From Liolophura sinensis (taxonomy: Eukaryota; Mollusca; Polyplacophora; Chitonida; Chitonidae): DNA of 64,000 bases. Every line of letters starts with the position of its first letter. The stretch's first letter is position 1. Position numbers and translations under genes: made by a program. The DNA is taken from assembly GCF_032854445.1 (NCBI RefSeq), contig NC_088298.1, positions 6,497,504 to 6,561,503 of the forward strand. Direction: 5' to 3'. This document shows, piece after piece, positions 32,749 through 44,000 of this stretch. Under the pieces are notes generated by a model. The model was not told where the DNA came from and searched no databases. It saw only the letters and a list, made by a program, of their open reading frames with translations.

Positions 32749-32960
32749 ATCACGCAAAATCATAATCGAAAACGCCGCCATGTTATTAGTTTTAGCCAAT
32801 CACGCGCAAGTTATTTCTATAACCCAATGACACGTCTGTTTCCACTTACGTCACCCGAACTCAATTTTGCTTTTTAATCATATAGGCCTATGTGCGTGGG
32901 GTACGAGTGACGTGACATCGTGTTTCTGTTTGCTTTAACATGGCCAACTCATGGCCTCGT
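32749..32960. promoter_or_regulatory. Candidate promoter cluster (YY1-, CCAAT- and CRE-like motifs)
   Basis: Within about 100 bp there are CGCCGCCATGTT (YY1-type AACATGGCGGCG on the minus strand), GCCAATCACGC and CCCAATGACAC (CCAAT boxes) and CTTACGTCACC (CRE-like). The stretch is richer in CpG than its neighbours. A minus-strand open frame begins about 155 bp to the left. No transcript is proven, so this is inference from motif clustering. Confidence 0.3.
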
Positions 32961-33134
32961 AAAGAATTCCTTAATATACGTTGATTTATAGAGTTACCGA
33001 GCATATCAGAAGTGTCGGTCACCGTTTAGGTTTGTTTCAACTCTCCTTCCTAAATAACTCAGATTATATGAGTTGCTGTCTTTTCTTTTTAAGGCTGCAG
33101 CTGTGGTTTTCCTTGACTCTCATAAAACTGACCA

Positions 33135-33196
33135 CCGCCCTATGAGCCAATATTCTCGAGTACACGATCAAAACACCAATCGGATAAATAAATAAA
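33135..33196 (+). mobile_element. SINE-A tail fragment
   Basis: ATTCTCGAGTACACGATCAA and AACACCAATCGGATAAATAA match the 3' tail of the family. Confidence 0.65.
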
Positions 33197-33669
33197 TCCT
33201 TTTTGCCCGCTTTTAGGCTTAGAGAAATGATTAGACCATTAATGACCTGACTGAATAAAAACTGCTATAGAAAGATTTTACTTAAATAACGGATCACATG
33301 CATCTAAATCAGCTTATTTACTGATTACTTGTTTTGGTTTTGTTTCTTCGTATTTTTCTTCATTCTGTTTTTTTTTTTTTCCTTTCTTTTTTGACCGGGT
33401 TGGACAATGGAACAAAAAGTCTACTTTATTCATTTCATTCATATTATCTTTGTTGTTGTACGGTTGTTTGAGTTTGGTAGACCCCAAAGGTTTGTTTGTT
33501 TCTTTTAGGTGTTCTCATTGTCATACAGCAAACATACAATGTAGGCTACACTCTATCCTTACTAATACATCTAATGATTTGTGCAATTTTAGGGTGGAAA
33601 AAAAAATAAAAATAACATAATTTTCAGATGAAACAGTGGGAAAAGGCAGCTATACATGTGGTCTTCAAT

Positions 33670-33790
33670 ATTTTGGGGGGGGGATTTTTTCACAAAAAGT
33701 ATAATTATATCTTTCAACACTGGAAAAAGCTTCAGGCTGTTTTTAAATAAACACCCTGCAGACCTGGGAAAAGGTTGAAGAATTACAGTA
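33670..33790 (+). repeat. Dispersed repeat family D, 3' half
   Basis: TTCACAAAAAGTATAATTAT, ATAAACACCCTGCAGACCTG and the terminal GAAGAATTACAGTA match the 3' half of the copy at 27345-27572. Its end abuts the TIR element starting at 33791. Confidence 0.65.
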
Positions 33791-34115
33791 TGGTGGGTAT
33801 TTGGGACCACCTCTGGGGACACATTGTCTAGACGTAATCAGGTTATAATTGTAGATGTAACACATGTTTAATAAATATATTTGCGCAAGAATTTGGTCTT
33901 TTCATCTAAAAAAAAAATGTGTTCAACCTGGATTTTGATGATGTTTATATTTTTACTATATTCATAAATTCAGATTAAATGCATATGTTTGGAAATTTTT
34001 TTAAAAATTTAAAACAAATTTAAATTTGAATTGTTTTATTAGACATGCATTACATGCTTATTAATATTTTAGTGTAAAGACAAAATATATCAAGAATGGT
34101 CACAAATACCTACCA
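33791..34115. mobile_element. TIR element (MITE-like), uninterrupted copy 2, 325 bp
   Basis: It begins TGGTGGGTATTTGGGACCAC and ends TGGTCACAAATACCTACCA, an imperfect inverted pair. TA lies directly on both sides (33789-33790 and 34116-34117), which suggests a Tc1/mariner-like TA target duplication. It is non-coding. Part of the interior matches 1420-1545 in reverse orientation. Confidence 0.6.
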
Positions 34116-34275
34116 TATAAAAATATTTTCAAATAAAGACCAAATTTGTAATAAGCTTTCACTCTCTACCATATGATTTTGGCATCATTTTTATGTTTTT
34201 GTTTTGCTGCTTTCACGGGGCACAAACAGACCTGTATTTTCTGAAGTAAAAACTTTAAGTCATTCATGTGTATTA

Positions 34276-34389
34276 TAATTAGATTGTTGTTATAATGATT
34301 ATTGCAACAATTGTAATTAGATTGTTGTTATAATGATTATTGCAAAAATTGTAATTAGATTGTTGTTATAATGATTATTGCAACAATCT
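34276..34389. repeat. Three copies of a 38-bp unit
   Basis: TAATTAGATTGTTGTTATAA and TGATTATTGCAACAATTG start at 34276, 34314 and 34352 with one mismatch or so. Confidence 0.88.
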
Positions 34390-35502
34390 GGGATAACCTA
34401 TGCATTAATCTAACAAGCAATTCTGTATAATCCAGTATATGTTCAACAATTGTTTAAATTCTGTCTTATTTTATGTTAATATAATCATCCGTGTTTTGAT
34501 CTAAATTCTTTATATATTATCCAATAATGATTTGTGTTATTTTCTGTACTGTTTGTTTATTTGTGGTTGCGATTTATGGTCATGTTTCCAAGAAAAATTA
34601 GTCAGCTTGCTAATTTGCCTTCTTTTATAATTAAAAGGGCAGACAACAATTTCGTTGAAAATTAATGTGAATGTTGCACCTTACTTCAATAGCTTTATTA
34701 ATGTGGATGAAATCAGTTGAAACATTTTTTAATAAAGCTGTTGAATGAATGGGTAAATAGTTTAAGGGAGAAATACTCCTGGTGGTGGTATGCGGATATA
34801 CATATCAGTTTAGTTAAAAAAATACCTGTGAACAATTCAATTTATATACATGTAGTTCATTTTCTGTCACCATACCTACTTGGGAAAGGGGGAGGGTGGG
34901 GGGGGGGAATCAACCAATTTTTATTTTTGACAACATTCAATTTTCGTGCTTCACGGAAGTTTTTTTTCCCAAAAGATATGTATTAAAGGTACATGTATGT
35001 TAACACAACTTGTGTAGCTATTTTCTTGCACTGTTTGCATTCAGGTCCAAGCTGGACTCACCATTATTCCCCGTTGAGCAAATGTCCAATGCCAGTTATA
35101 AACTTGAGCAGCCATGAAATGGCGTATCGTATTTATTGTGAAATTTGAAAGGTGGAAGTCAAACAGAAACCAAGGACCACGGGTCCAAGGAATCCTGTTT
35201 GTAATGTTTTGTTCTTGCATACTTTTTCTCAAAATGACTTTAGACAAGGGTGCAAACTTTGGATGAAATTAGTGATTTCATAAAAAAAAAAAACATTATG
35301 ATGTCCATTATTCTTGCAGGTATAAAAGATTTATAATTGCTCTAATATCTGTGTTGTCCATTATTGTTATCAGACTGACTTTCTGTCTTTAGTACGTTTA
35401 ATATTGTTACAGGAATTGGTATTAAAATTGTAATATATGACAATGCCAAGAGATTAAAATTTATGTTCAGAAATTATTAATAAATTCCTGCTTGACAAAT
35501 GG

Positions 35503-35545
<43 letters not shown>

Positions 35546-36015
35546 ACGCCAGGCGCAGTTTGTGGCTGTTTCGTAAAGCCCCTGGTATTTGTTTGTCTTT
35601 CTGAAATGGTAACAGAAATATCGATAATATCTTTGTGATTAGTGTAATAAAAAACAAAGAGTTTTATAGAGTGGGGAGAGTGAATCACATGATGTAATTG
35701 TGTGTTTGCATATATTATAATAAAAGTGGGAAATTTCGAAAGTCGTCTTGGTTTTGTCTTCCTTCATTCTTAAACGTGTATTGGCCAATGTTTCCCAGTG
35801 AGACATTTGAACAAAGCTCAATAAAGACGCTAGCTTGAGTTAAATGTAGACTTCAACGTCTTCATTGAGCGTCAGCGTAGATTTAACTCACGATACGAGC
35901 CGAGTTCAGACGTAGAGATGGGAAACATTGGCCAGAACTCCAGATGTTCGTAAAGCAGCGATCAACCGAAATGGACGTTCCTAGTCAATAATTGCAAGGC
36001 TAATTCCCAAATTAG
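34390..36015. other. Intergenic, no gene seen
   Basis: AT-rich sequence with a TA dinucleotide run at 35505-35542. A pair of inverted words flanks 35770-35930 (ATTGGCCAATGTTTCCCA and GGGAAACATTGGCCAGAAC). No exon is supported. Confidence 0.45.
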
Positions 36016-36282
36016 GTGGGGAGGGGGGGAGTGGCTCAGTTGGTTAGCGCGCTAGCGAAGCAGAGTGACCCAGGAGCCTCTCACCGATGCGGTCGCTGTG
36101 GGTTCAAGTCCAGCTCATGCTGGCGTCCTCTCCGGCCGTACGTGGGAAGGTCTGTCAGCAACCTGCGAATGGTCGTGCGCTTTGCCCGGTTTCCTTCCAC
36201 CATAATGCTGGTCGCCGTCGTATAAACGAAATATTCTTGAGTAGGGCGTAAAACACCACTGAAATAAATTAGTAAATAAAAT
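36016..36282 (+). mobile_element. SINE-A, near full length
   Basis: The head GAGTGGCTCAGTTGGTTAGC, the body with CAGCTCATGCTGGCGTCCTC and the tail ATTCTTGAGTAGGGCG are present. A short deletion removes part of the body before GCCCGGTTTCC. Confidence 0.88.
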
Positions 36283-36484
36283 GAATCATTCCTTAGGAGA
36301 TTGTCGGCCTAATACACATAACTGTACACATAACTGTACACGCATTTTTCATATGAAGGGAAGATAATTAATGTAACTTCACGTCATTCTGACAAGCTAC
36401 ACAAACGGGTACAAATTACAGTATATGTACACATACATTGTGACATTGTACTGACATTTGTATTCCACAAATTTGAGAGTAGTC

Positions 36485-36803
36485 AATTCTGGGTCGGATC
36501 ACACTTAAGACCTTAAAAGAGGTTGAAGCTGCCTCCCTTGGCGTTCTGCATTAAGAGGATGGTGCAACGACTGGTTGACCCGTATCAGTATAATGGCTCG
36601 GATGGGGCGCATCACTTAACTTCGGTAAGTCGTTTCAGTGAAGCAGCACTCGATAAAACAGTGGTGGAAATGCGTCCTGCTACAAGGAGGCACATTACAT
36701 ACACTCAAGGAACTAATTCGCCACATGACTGAAAAACAGTTAACTTCGACGTTAAACCCCAAGCACTCACTCACTCATTCACTCACTTACTCACTCACTC
36801 ACT
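36485..36803 (+). mobile_element. SINE-B, plus, with CACT-rich tail
   Basis: GGATCACACTTAAGACCTTA, TGACCCGTATCAGTATAATG and GTTTCAGTGAAGCAGCACTC lead to GTTAAACCCCAAGCACTCAC and a run of ACTC repeats. It is the reverse complement of the copies at 3.2 and 50.6 kb. The head is missing. Confidence 0.7.
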
Positions 36804-37085
36804 ACTCAAGTGTTTTATGAGTCCACATACGCTGCATGAAAAAGTGCGATGTACAAAAGAGGCCATGGACCGCTTTGGCAGGGAGGGGACTTCAAGCTCT
36901 TAAGATCTGAAGGAAGAAAATAATGTGAATCTTGACAAATATTACTTGTCAGCAAGAAAAATGTATATGGGTTTCTTTCTTTCTTTGTTTTTTTTTTTTG
37001 TTTGTTTTTTTTTTTTTTCTTTAGTGGTTTTACCCTGAAAACACCTTTCCTGATGAATGGTTGTATGTATGCTTGGGCTTTAGCG

Positions 37086-37087
<2 letters not shown>

Positions 37088-37126
<39 letters not shown>
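37088..37126. repeat. TA dinucleotide microsatellite
   Basis: About 19 perfect TA units. A poly-T-rich stretch lies 70 bp to the left (36985-37020). Confidence 0.97.
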
Positions 37127-37129
<3 letters not shown>

Positions 37130-37897
37130 GCATGTATACATGTTTAATGCGAAGGTTTCTGACGTGAACACTTACATCTGTGTTCTTCATCAATGACACA
37201 TCAAGACAGTCAGTGGTCTGGACAGTAAATCTAAGGCGAATCCACAATACGACCAAGGCTGGATTCGACCTCGTTAATCTCGAATCATGTAGTGTTGCCT
37301 ACTGTGCGAAAACATGTACAGTTACTTTTATTTGTGTACAGTTACTTTTATTTGTGTGTGGATTTTTTTCTGGTTCGTGACATTCGGACTATGGTTGTTT
37401 ATTTCCGTCTATCGCAATAGTGTATAGACAAACACAGTTACATCTAACGCCCAATGGTCAGTCATCATGTTTGAGAAACTGAACTCCCTTCAGCCCTCCC
37501 CCCCTCCCCCAAAAATTCCCTCGTATACTTACCTATTTTGGGGTGGAGCGGATGGTCGGGTAGAAAACCTCTGCCACATCACGTTTCGTTGCTTACTGGC
37601 AAGGCAAACGAGGGAACAAATTTGTTCAAAGCTCATGTCCCGCTGTTGACCTAAATTTGCAATTCAAAGTGAAAACTGTTATTCCAAATAAAGTAAACAG
37701 ATCGAAAAGCCAAGAGACGTCCGCAACACAACACCAGTTTATTTATAGTTTTGTTGGACAGTTTTTTTCCCTAAAGCTTCAATGGTGTGTATACGCCTAC
37801 ATAAAATTATTTATACCGTCTGAAACTGTGACTTTTGCCCACCACGCTGTCCATTGTGCATTGAAGGTAGCAAATGTAACCTCTTGTATAGCATCGG

Positions 37898-38076
37898 AAG
37901 CCTCCGTGGCCGAGAGATTATAACGTGTTCGTGTGCTTGGATCATTCATGAGCCTCTCACCAATGCGATCGCCGTGAGTTCAAGAACAGCTCATGTTGGA
38001 TTTCTCTCCAGTCGTACGTGGTGAGGTTTTACAGCAGCCTGCGGATGGTCGCGGGTTTCTATCAGCTTTCTTCCTA

Positions 38077-38078
<2 letters not shown>
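37898..38078 (+). mobile_element. SINE-A, 3' end replaced by TA repeat
   Basis: GCCTCCGTGGCCGAGAG, GAGTTCAAGAACAGCTCATG and CAGCCTGCGGATGGTCGCGG define the head and body. At TTCCTACCATA the element passes directly into a TA run instead of the usual tail. Confidence 0.75.

Positions 38079-38133
<55 letters not shown>
38079..38133. repeat. TA dinucleotide microsatellite between inverted SINEs
   Basis: About 27 TA units directly after a plus SINE-A and about 160 bp before a minus SINE-A fragment. Confidence 0.97.
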
Positions 38134-38137
<4 letters not shown>

Positions 38138-38289
38138 TTTTTAACAGAGTTCAACGATTGCAGCATACATACAGTACATATACATGGCCCTTTTCATACA
38201 GCGATTTTCAGCTTTACACCTGGAACAGTTTCTGTCACGTGACCTGAGAAATTGCGATTTGATCGCAATTTGCGGCAATGGGATACGTC

Positions 38290-38425
38290 GCAAGACCATC
38301 CAACCACCCACAGGTTGCTGACAGACCTCACGTAGACCGGGGAGGAAGCCATCGTGAGCTGGACTTCAACTCAAAGCGAGGCTTCTGGCCGCTAACCACC
38401 TCGACCACGACCGCTCACGATGGCT
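38290..38425 (-). mobile_element. SINE-A, head and body only, minus
   Basis: CCATCCAACCACCCACAGGT, GAGGAAGCCATCGTGAGCTG and CGCTAACCACCTCGACCACG correspond to the reversed body and tRNA-like head. The AAATA tail is missing. Confidence 0.65.
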
Positions 38426-41278
38426 CTACAACATAATAACTCTAAAGTTCCCCATCGTTTTGAAAACGAATATAGCACCTCAGCCCGTTGGGCAAGCTTG
38501 GCATGAAAATCGACTGGCTTAGAGATTTCCCGTGAAGGTACCGTTGATTGTATAAGAAAGATGTTTGATGTGATTTTCAAATTTTAACAAATTTTTCTTT
38601 ATTTTTGCCCAGCTTCTGTTTTATGCTTGTTCTGATTTTGGATCATTTTTTTGTCATTCCCATGTCGAAAGACAACTACCGGTGACCTTTTTCTGGTTCT
38701 ATGACCTTTTCGCCACTACATGTGTGAAATGCTGTGAAGCAATGTGGCGCTAAAACTAATTATTCATTCATTCATTCATTCATTCATTTAGAAGAATTGT
38801 ACGGCATGTTCTTGTATTTCAGTTTAGTCACAGCAGCTGTGTGGGATGCCTAGCAACGCATTGGAGATGTCACTTGCAGCCTGATCGCCACCTGTCTACT
38901 TGTGTCCTTCCGCCAAGAATGTCCAACTTTGTTAATTAAAATTCATACTAGCCCAATGTCTAGACAGTTTCCATTATTTTGATACAAAGCACGCACCTGT
39001 ACACCAAAAACGGTTGGCTCGCAGCGAAAAAATTAAGACTTTACACTCTAGAATACACAGAATTAGGCCTAGATTCAGAGTACAGATTCCTGATGGCCTT
39101 GAAATGGACACCTGTCGATGACGTCATGCGCATGCCTGGGAATCCGCAACATTCGTTCGTCTGTGTTCTTCATCAGTGACACATGAAGACAATCGTGGTC
39201 TGGACAGTATGAACTTGAGACCGCCAAGTGAAAAGATTATGGTGTTTGTTTACACAAGTTGACTCTCGCTGTCTTGGCTCTTTAATGTCCACAACGCCTA
39301 ATTAACATTTCCCAGAGTCGAGTTAATTTGGAGCAGGGTAAACCTGAAATACGATATGCCCGACTGCAATACCATGACAAATTTCACCCTGCTGTTTGTG
39401 TCGGCCATTTTCTTCCCGTATACATGCTGAACCATTGTGTAACTGTGATTTTGTGTGTTTTATGTTGTTTTTAGGTGTGTATGTTTGACAGAATAAACGT
39501 TTTTGTGAAAACTTGTTCGGATATGTCTGCATCAATACAAGTCAGACGGCATATGGCACAAACATACCCAAAGTTTGCCAATATGACAACGAATGTCATA
39601 ATACATTTTCTAGGGCTTTAAAGTCTCTTGGCTGTGTTGGGAAAGCATACCTACAGTGCCTTTCTTTTGGGGCACCCATAAACCATCCTTTGACAAGTCA
39701 GAAGAAAATCCGTGTTTGGTTTATCGTTCTATATTAATTTTTTTCGGTCCTATTTATTCATTAATATACGATTGCTGTTTATTAACTCTGTAACTAAAGA
39801 GTTTCCAATATAGACACTCCAGGTGGTCAAGTAGGGGTTTATGGTCAGAAGAAACCTCAGAAGTGCCCTTGACGAATCTTTTAACAAGTGAACCGGCTAA
39901 TAAACGCTGAACTCGAGTCAGTGATCTTTCCAGTTTCTTGTATAATATTTTTCATCAAATCTATATACAGTTAAATCTGCGGTAAAATTCACCCGTTGAA
40001 ATCTGAGGCTAGTTAATTTTTTTTAAAAAATATTACGTAATGCGTAAAATTAAGGTTTACGGAATACATTCCTTAGTATATAAATAAGTAGGTATATAAA
40101 CGTATATATTCTTCACAGATTTAGGTCTACCCTCGTGACGAATTACGTGAAAATAGTTTTCTTCTATCTTTATAAGAAGCTTAATTTTGTACCGCTTCGT
40201 ATAGATTGTGCTGTCTACACCGTGGCTTACAAACAAGGATATTTCACGGGGTAGATTTTCTCGGTGTCACAGCCAAGCTTTATTTGTCCGAGAAGAAGAT
40301 GATAAGCTGAGAATGCTATCACAGTGCAAGGGTCGGGAAGTGTCTGTAGGTAGTTAAATAAGCTCATTAAAGTCGGTAAGATTAAAAAGCGTGATTTTAA
40401 TGAGATGGCGCGCGCTGTGCGGCGTACATGCAATGCATTTATGTGGACGTTGACCCGTAGTTTGCTTCAGCGGACTGGAGCTCGTAGATTGTTTCTCTGC
40501 GTCCTCTAATTCACAACTATGATGTAAGAGCGTCTAACTACGACTACAGGCAAAGTTTAACTCGCCTCTGTTGTTGTTATAAAGCCGAACCACACCGTCC
40601 AACCACGGACTAGCAAGTCATCCTGAGCCCTATAGGTACTGTAGTAACTTGAGACGGCAACGGTGTCCTAGCTATCCGCTGTCCCCCTTTAGCTCCATCC
40701 CGCGGTTACTTGAAACGTCTTGCTGTGACAGAGACGTGCTGGCACGACGCATTTGGGACGGTGGAGACGCCGGGGAAACAACTGACTGTGTGTATGGATG
40801 TGTGTGTGTGACGGAACGAAACTATTCACTTAACAAGTGTTGTACAGTCGCGGAGAGAGGCATAACATCGCTGACGGCGTAACCCCCTTGGGCTGTCAGC
40901 CACCGTGACTTACAGTACTATACACGGCTGTTTTGTTTGCCCTATAGCTTGAGCTTGTATATGGCCAAATCGCCGGCTATAGGTGGCGCTGTGCCCTTAT
41001 GCACTGGTATATGGAAGGTGGCAGCTAACAAATTGTGCCTGTAACAGAAAAAAAACCCACAGTCACCTTTGGTGTGTTTTTTTCTAGTGGAGTTTTACTA
41101 GCCAATATTTTTTTTTTTATTGCAAAGCTGGATGGAGTGATTTTCCAACCCTGACGCGTCACGTGCAGTTCTGGTGGTGTGTTCGAGTCGATTTATGCCG
41201 GGAATATTTCAATTAATTAATATCGACTGTTTACTTATATAAACAAATATACATATATATGTATACATTCTGGGCAGA
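38426..41278. other. Intergenic upstream of the secreted-protein exon
   Basis: No exon is supported. An ATTC tetranucleotide run lies at about 38762-38790. 40440-40900 is less AT-rich, with a 77-codon open frame of no recognised family. An E-box-like TCACGTGC lies at about 41160 and a TATA-like TATATAAA at 41236-41243, 36 bp before the ATG at 41279. Confidence 0.45.
41236..41243 (+). promoter_or_regulatory. TATA-like element upstream of the exon at 41279
   Basis: TATATAAA lies 36 bp before the ATG. It would leave only a very short 5' UTR, and the surrounding AT-richness makes chance likely. Confidence 0.25.
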
Positions 41279-41381
41279 ATGGCTAGCAGTGACAAGCGTT
41301 ACCGCATCATCCTCGGCCTTTTGGGACTTATCACTGTTGTGACACTTTCTACCCTATGCTCATCTGCATCGGCCAAGCAAG
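41279..41381 (+). CDS. First coding exon of an unidentified secreted or membrane protein (signal peptide)
   Basis: ATG is followed by MASSDKRYRIILGLLGLITV and VTLSTLCSSASAKQ, then one base of a Gly or other codon at a strong donor, CAAG/GTAAGTGC. The basic start (K6, R7, R9), hydrophobic core (I10 to L26) and ASA before KQ fit a cleavable signal peptide of about 32 residues. A single-pass signal anchor is also possible. Splice signal, codon quality and a higher GC content than the flanks support a real exon. The mature part lies downstream, perhaps beyond the window, so the family cannot be named. Confidence 0.6.
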
Positions 41382-41611
41382 GTAAGTGCTTTGAATTAAG
41401 TTGTTGTGCTCAGCTGACATAAATTTGATATTTCCAGCGTGCGTGACTGCATGCTTGCGTGTTTGAATTGATGGATTGGGGGTGACCAGAACTTTCCCAT
41501 CCGTTCAAATTAAAGTCATTTGTTTAAAAAGGAAATGTGATACGCTAATAAATGCCCGCGCCGTTGGTATAAAGGCGAGGAATGTTTTGCAGGCTGAATT
41601 GATTGCCGTGT

Positions 41612-42521
41612 AATAAGGTAGCCTGTGACGAAATGAACAACTTTATAATAAGGTAGCCTGTGACGAAATGAACAACTTTATAATAAGGTAGCCTGTGACG
41701 AAAGGAACAACTTTATAATAAGGTAGCCTGTGACGAATAGAACAACCTTATATTAAGGTAGCCTTTGACTAATAGAACAACCTTACATTAAGGTCGTCTT
41801 TGACTATTAGAACAACCTTACATTAAGGTAGTATTTGACTAATATTTATTTATTTATTTATTTGATTGTGTTTTACGCCATACTCAAGAATATTTCACTT
41901 ATACGACGGCGGCCAGCATTATGGTGGGTGGAAACCGGGCACAGCCCGAGGGAAACCCGCGACCATCCGCAGGCTGCTGGCAGACCTTCCCACTTACGGC
42001 CGGAGAGGAAGCCAGCATAAGCTGGACTTGAACTCACAGCGACCGGTCTTTGACTAATAGAACAACCTTACACTAAGGTAGTATTTGACTAATAGAACAA
42101 CCTTACATTAAGGTAGTATTTGACTAATAGAACAACCTTATATTAAGGTAGCCTGAGACCAATAGAACAAGCTTATGATAAGGTAGCCTGAGACTAATAG
42201 AACAAGCTTATGATAAGGTAGTCTGAGACTAATAGAACAAGCTTATGATAAGGTAGCCTGTGACTAACAGAACAAGCTTATGATAAAGTAGCCTGAGACT
42301 AATAGAACAAGCTTATGATAAGGTAGCCTGTGACTAATAGAACTACCTTATGATAAGGTAGCCTGAAACTAATAGAACAAGCTTATGATAAGGTAGCCTG
42401 AGACTAATAGGACAAGCTTATGATAAGGTAGCCTGAGACTAACAGAACAAGCTTATGATAAGGTAGCCTGTGACTAATAGAACTACCTTATAATAAGGTA
42501 GCCTGTGACTAATAGAACAAA
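41612..42521. repeat. 35-bp tandem array (about 20 units), split by a SINE
   Basis: The unit holds AAGGTAGCCTGTGACTAATA and GAACAACCTTATAAT. Left units carry GACGAAATGAACAAC, right units GACTAATAGAACAAGC. It lies just after the signal-peptide exon, in its presumed first intron. Confidence 0.95.
41844..42045 (-). mobile_element. SINE-A, head-truncated, minus, inside the 35-bp array
   Basis: It runs from the tail (ATTTATTT repeats, TTTTACGCCATACTCAAG) through the body to GAACTCACAGCGACCG and stops before the tRNA-like head. Array units continue on both sides (TTTGACTAAT at each junction). Confidence 0.92.
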
Positions 42522-42657
42522 TAATAAAGTACATCATCCGTTTGTTTAGCACTGTACAGAATTTTATAATGTTTAATTTCAATATTAAACTAGATCAAAG
42601 GCGACTAGAAGGGTGCAGACCTCTACTACAGATATATGAATGGACACATTCTTCCAG

Positions 42658-42872
42658 TATCGATCAAGGGACAATTCGCTGCACGTCTGTCCTATCTGTC
42701 AGTTCCTGATTACGCATCGAGGCGCATATTTAATAAATGGACTCATATAAATCTAGAAAATATATGCACAGAAATCCAACCACAAAACAACATAAACTTT
42801 TCTGTAGAGTTGCTCATAGAAAAAAAACAGGGGGTGGCGATTCAGCTGTTCTCGTTTCCAGCAGAAGAATTG
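42658..42872 (+). CDS. Possible second exon of the secreted-protein gene (doubtful)
   Basis: After CTTCCAG the sequence is open in the phase needed after the exon at 41279. It gives VSIKGQFAARLSYLSVPDYA and, later, INFSVELLIEKKQGVAIQLF. It reaches TTG/GTAAAT at 42872, with an alternative donor at 42879. The frame is open for about 310 bp in AT-rich DNA. No known domain was recognised, the pyrimidine tract is weak, and chance cannot be excluded. Confidence 0.25.
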
Positions 42873-43261
42873 GTAAATGGTAAATTATGTATTGCATTGA
42901 GTGTCGTTTTAATTTGCTAATACACGTACATAACTGCATATTTGTAGTTCCGAGAGTTTTACGCAAATAAGTCATCAACCGCGCCAGTAAAATTTACTCA
43001 GCAGGTCGCGTGTTCAAATCCAGTGCTTGGAGATAGTTTATCACGGACTTATGATAAATATTGTGCATGTAAATATATGTGATGAAATAAGACAACTATA
43101 TGTTTTTTGGCGAATTCTTTTATCATCGTAGTCAACCAGTCCATCGACCATTCGATCGATCTGCATGTAGATATAGTAATCAATGGACTGACGAATAAGC
43201 AACAGCAATCAGTTAATCCGTGAGTCAGTGACATTGTTATATACTGTGTGGAAACCGGGTT

Positions 43262-43428
43262 TTAAGTACGTACGTGGGAATGTCTGCCAGCAACCTGCGG
43301 ATGATCGTGGGTTTCCGCCGGGCTCTGAACGGTTTTTTTCCACGACATAGCCGGCCACCGTCGTAAAAGTTAAATATTCTTGAGTACGGCGTAAAACACC
43401 AATGAGGTAAATAAAATAAACGTAGTTA
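43262..43428 (+). mobile_element. SINE-A, 3' half
   Basis: GTACGTGGGAATGTCTGCCA, CCTGCGGATGATCGTGGG and ATTCTTGAGTACGGCGTAAA are followed by AATGAGGTAAATAAAATAAA. The head is absent. Confidence 0.85.
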
Positions 43429-43789
43429 TTCGCTACAGTCAAGCATTGGAATAGAGCACCTCTATATCATTGCTGACCTACAGATAGGCTAGAAATGCAT
43501 GCGTTTCTTCGTCTTTCATCAAATGTAAATGTTAAATTATGCAAATGCTGAATTATACAGCAAACATTTCATACAATATGTGGTGTATTAGTTACGGGTT
43601 TTAACGGGACATGGTTCAGTGCGTAAAGTATACGCGAGTTCTAACCATGACACACACAAGTAGTGAGATAAATCCCTTTATCATTGTCCGTAGAGGGTGT
43701 TGCTCTAAGCAGTGCACGGTGATGCATTTGTCCGTTTCCAGGCACGGTCTTGCGTTCGTTGAAGACCGCTTTTCTTGCGCATCTGTAAA

Positions 43790-44000
43790 TGACACGTGGG
43801 AAAGTCCGTTAGTAAATTGCCAAAGATCTGTGGTTTATCCCTAGCACTTTATCGTATATATGTGAAAACACCTGAGTATGATGTTCAATAACAATCAAAT
43901 GAATAAAACATAAACTTATATATTTATTTCTTTTACTTGTGTTTTTCGCCGTTCTCAAGAACATTTCATTTGTACGACGAGAAAATGAATAAATAAATGC
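43790..44000. mobile_element. Two decayed SINE-A fragments in opposite orientation
   Basis: 43790-43910 (plus) retains GACACGTGGGAAAGTCCGTT and a worn tail. 43922-43985 (minus) retains TTTTTCGCCGTTCTCAAGAA and CATTTCATTTGTACGACG. Confidence 0.55.

Noticed and set aside
35505..35542. TATA run as a promoter
   Set aside because: It is a simple TA microsatellite, one of several (37088, 38079, 53043), with no associated gene start.
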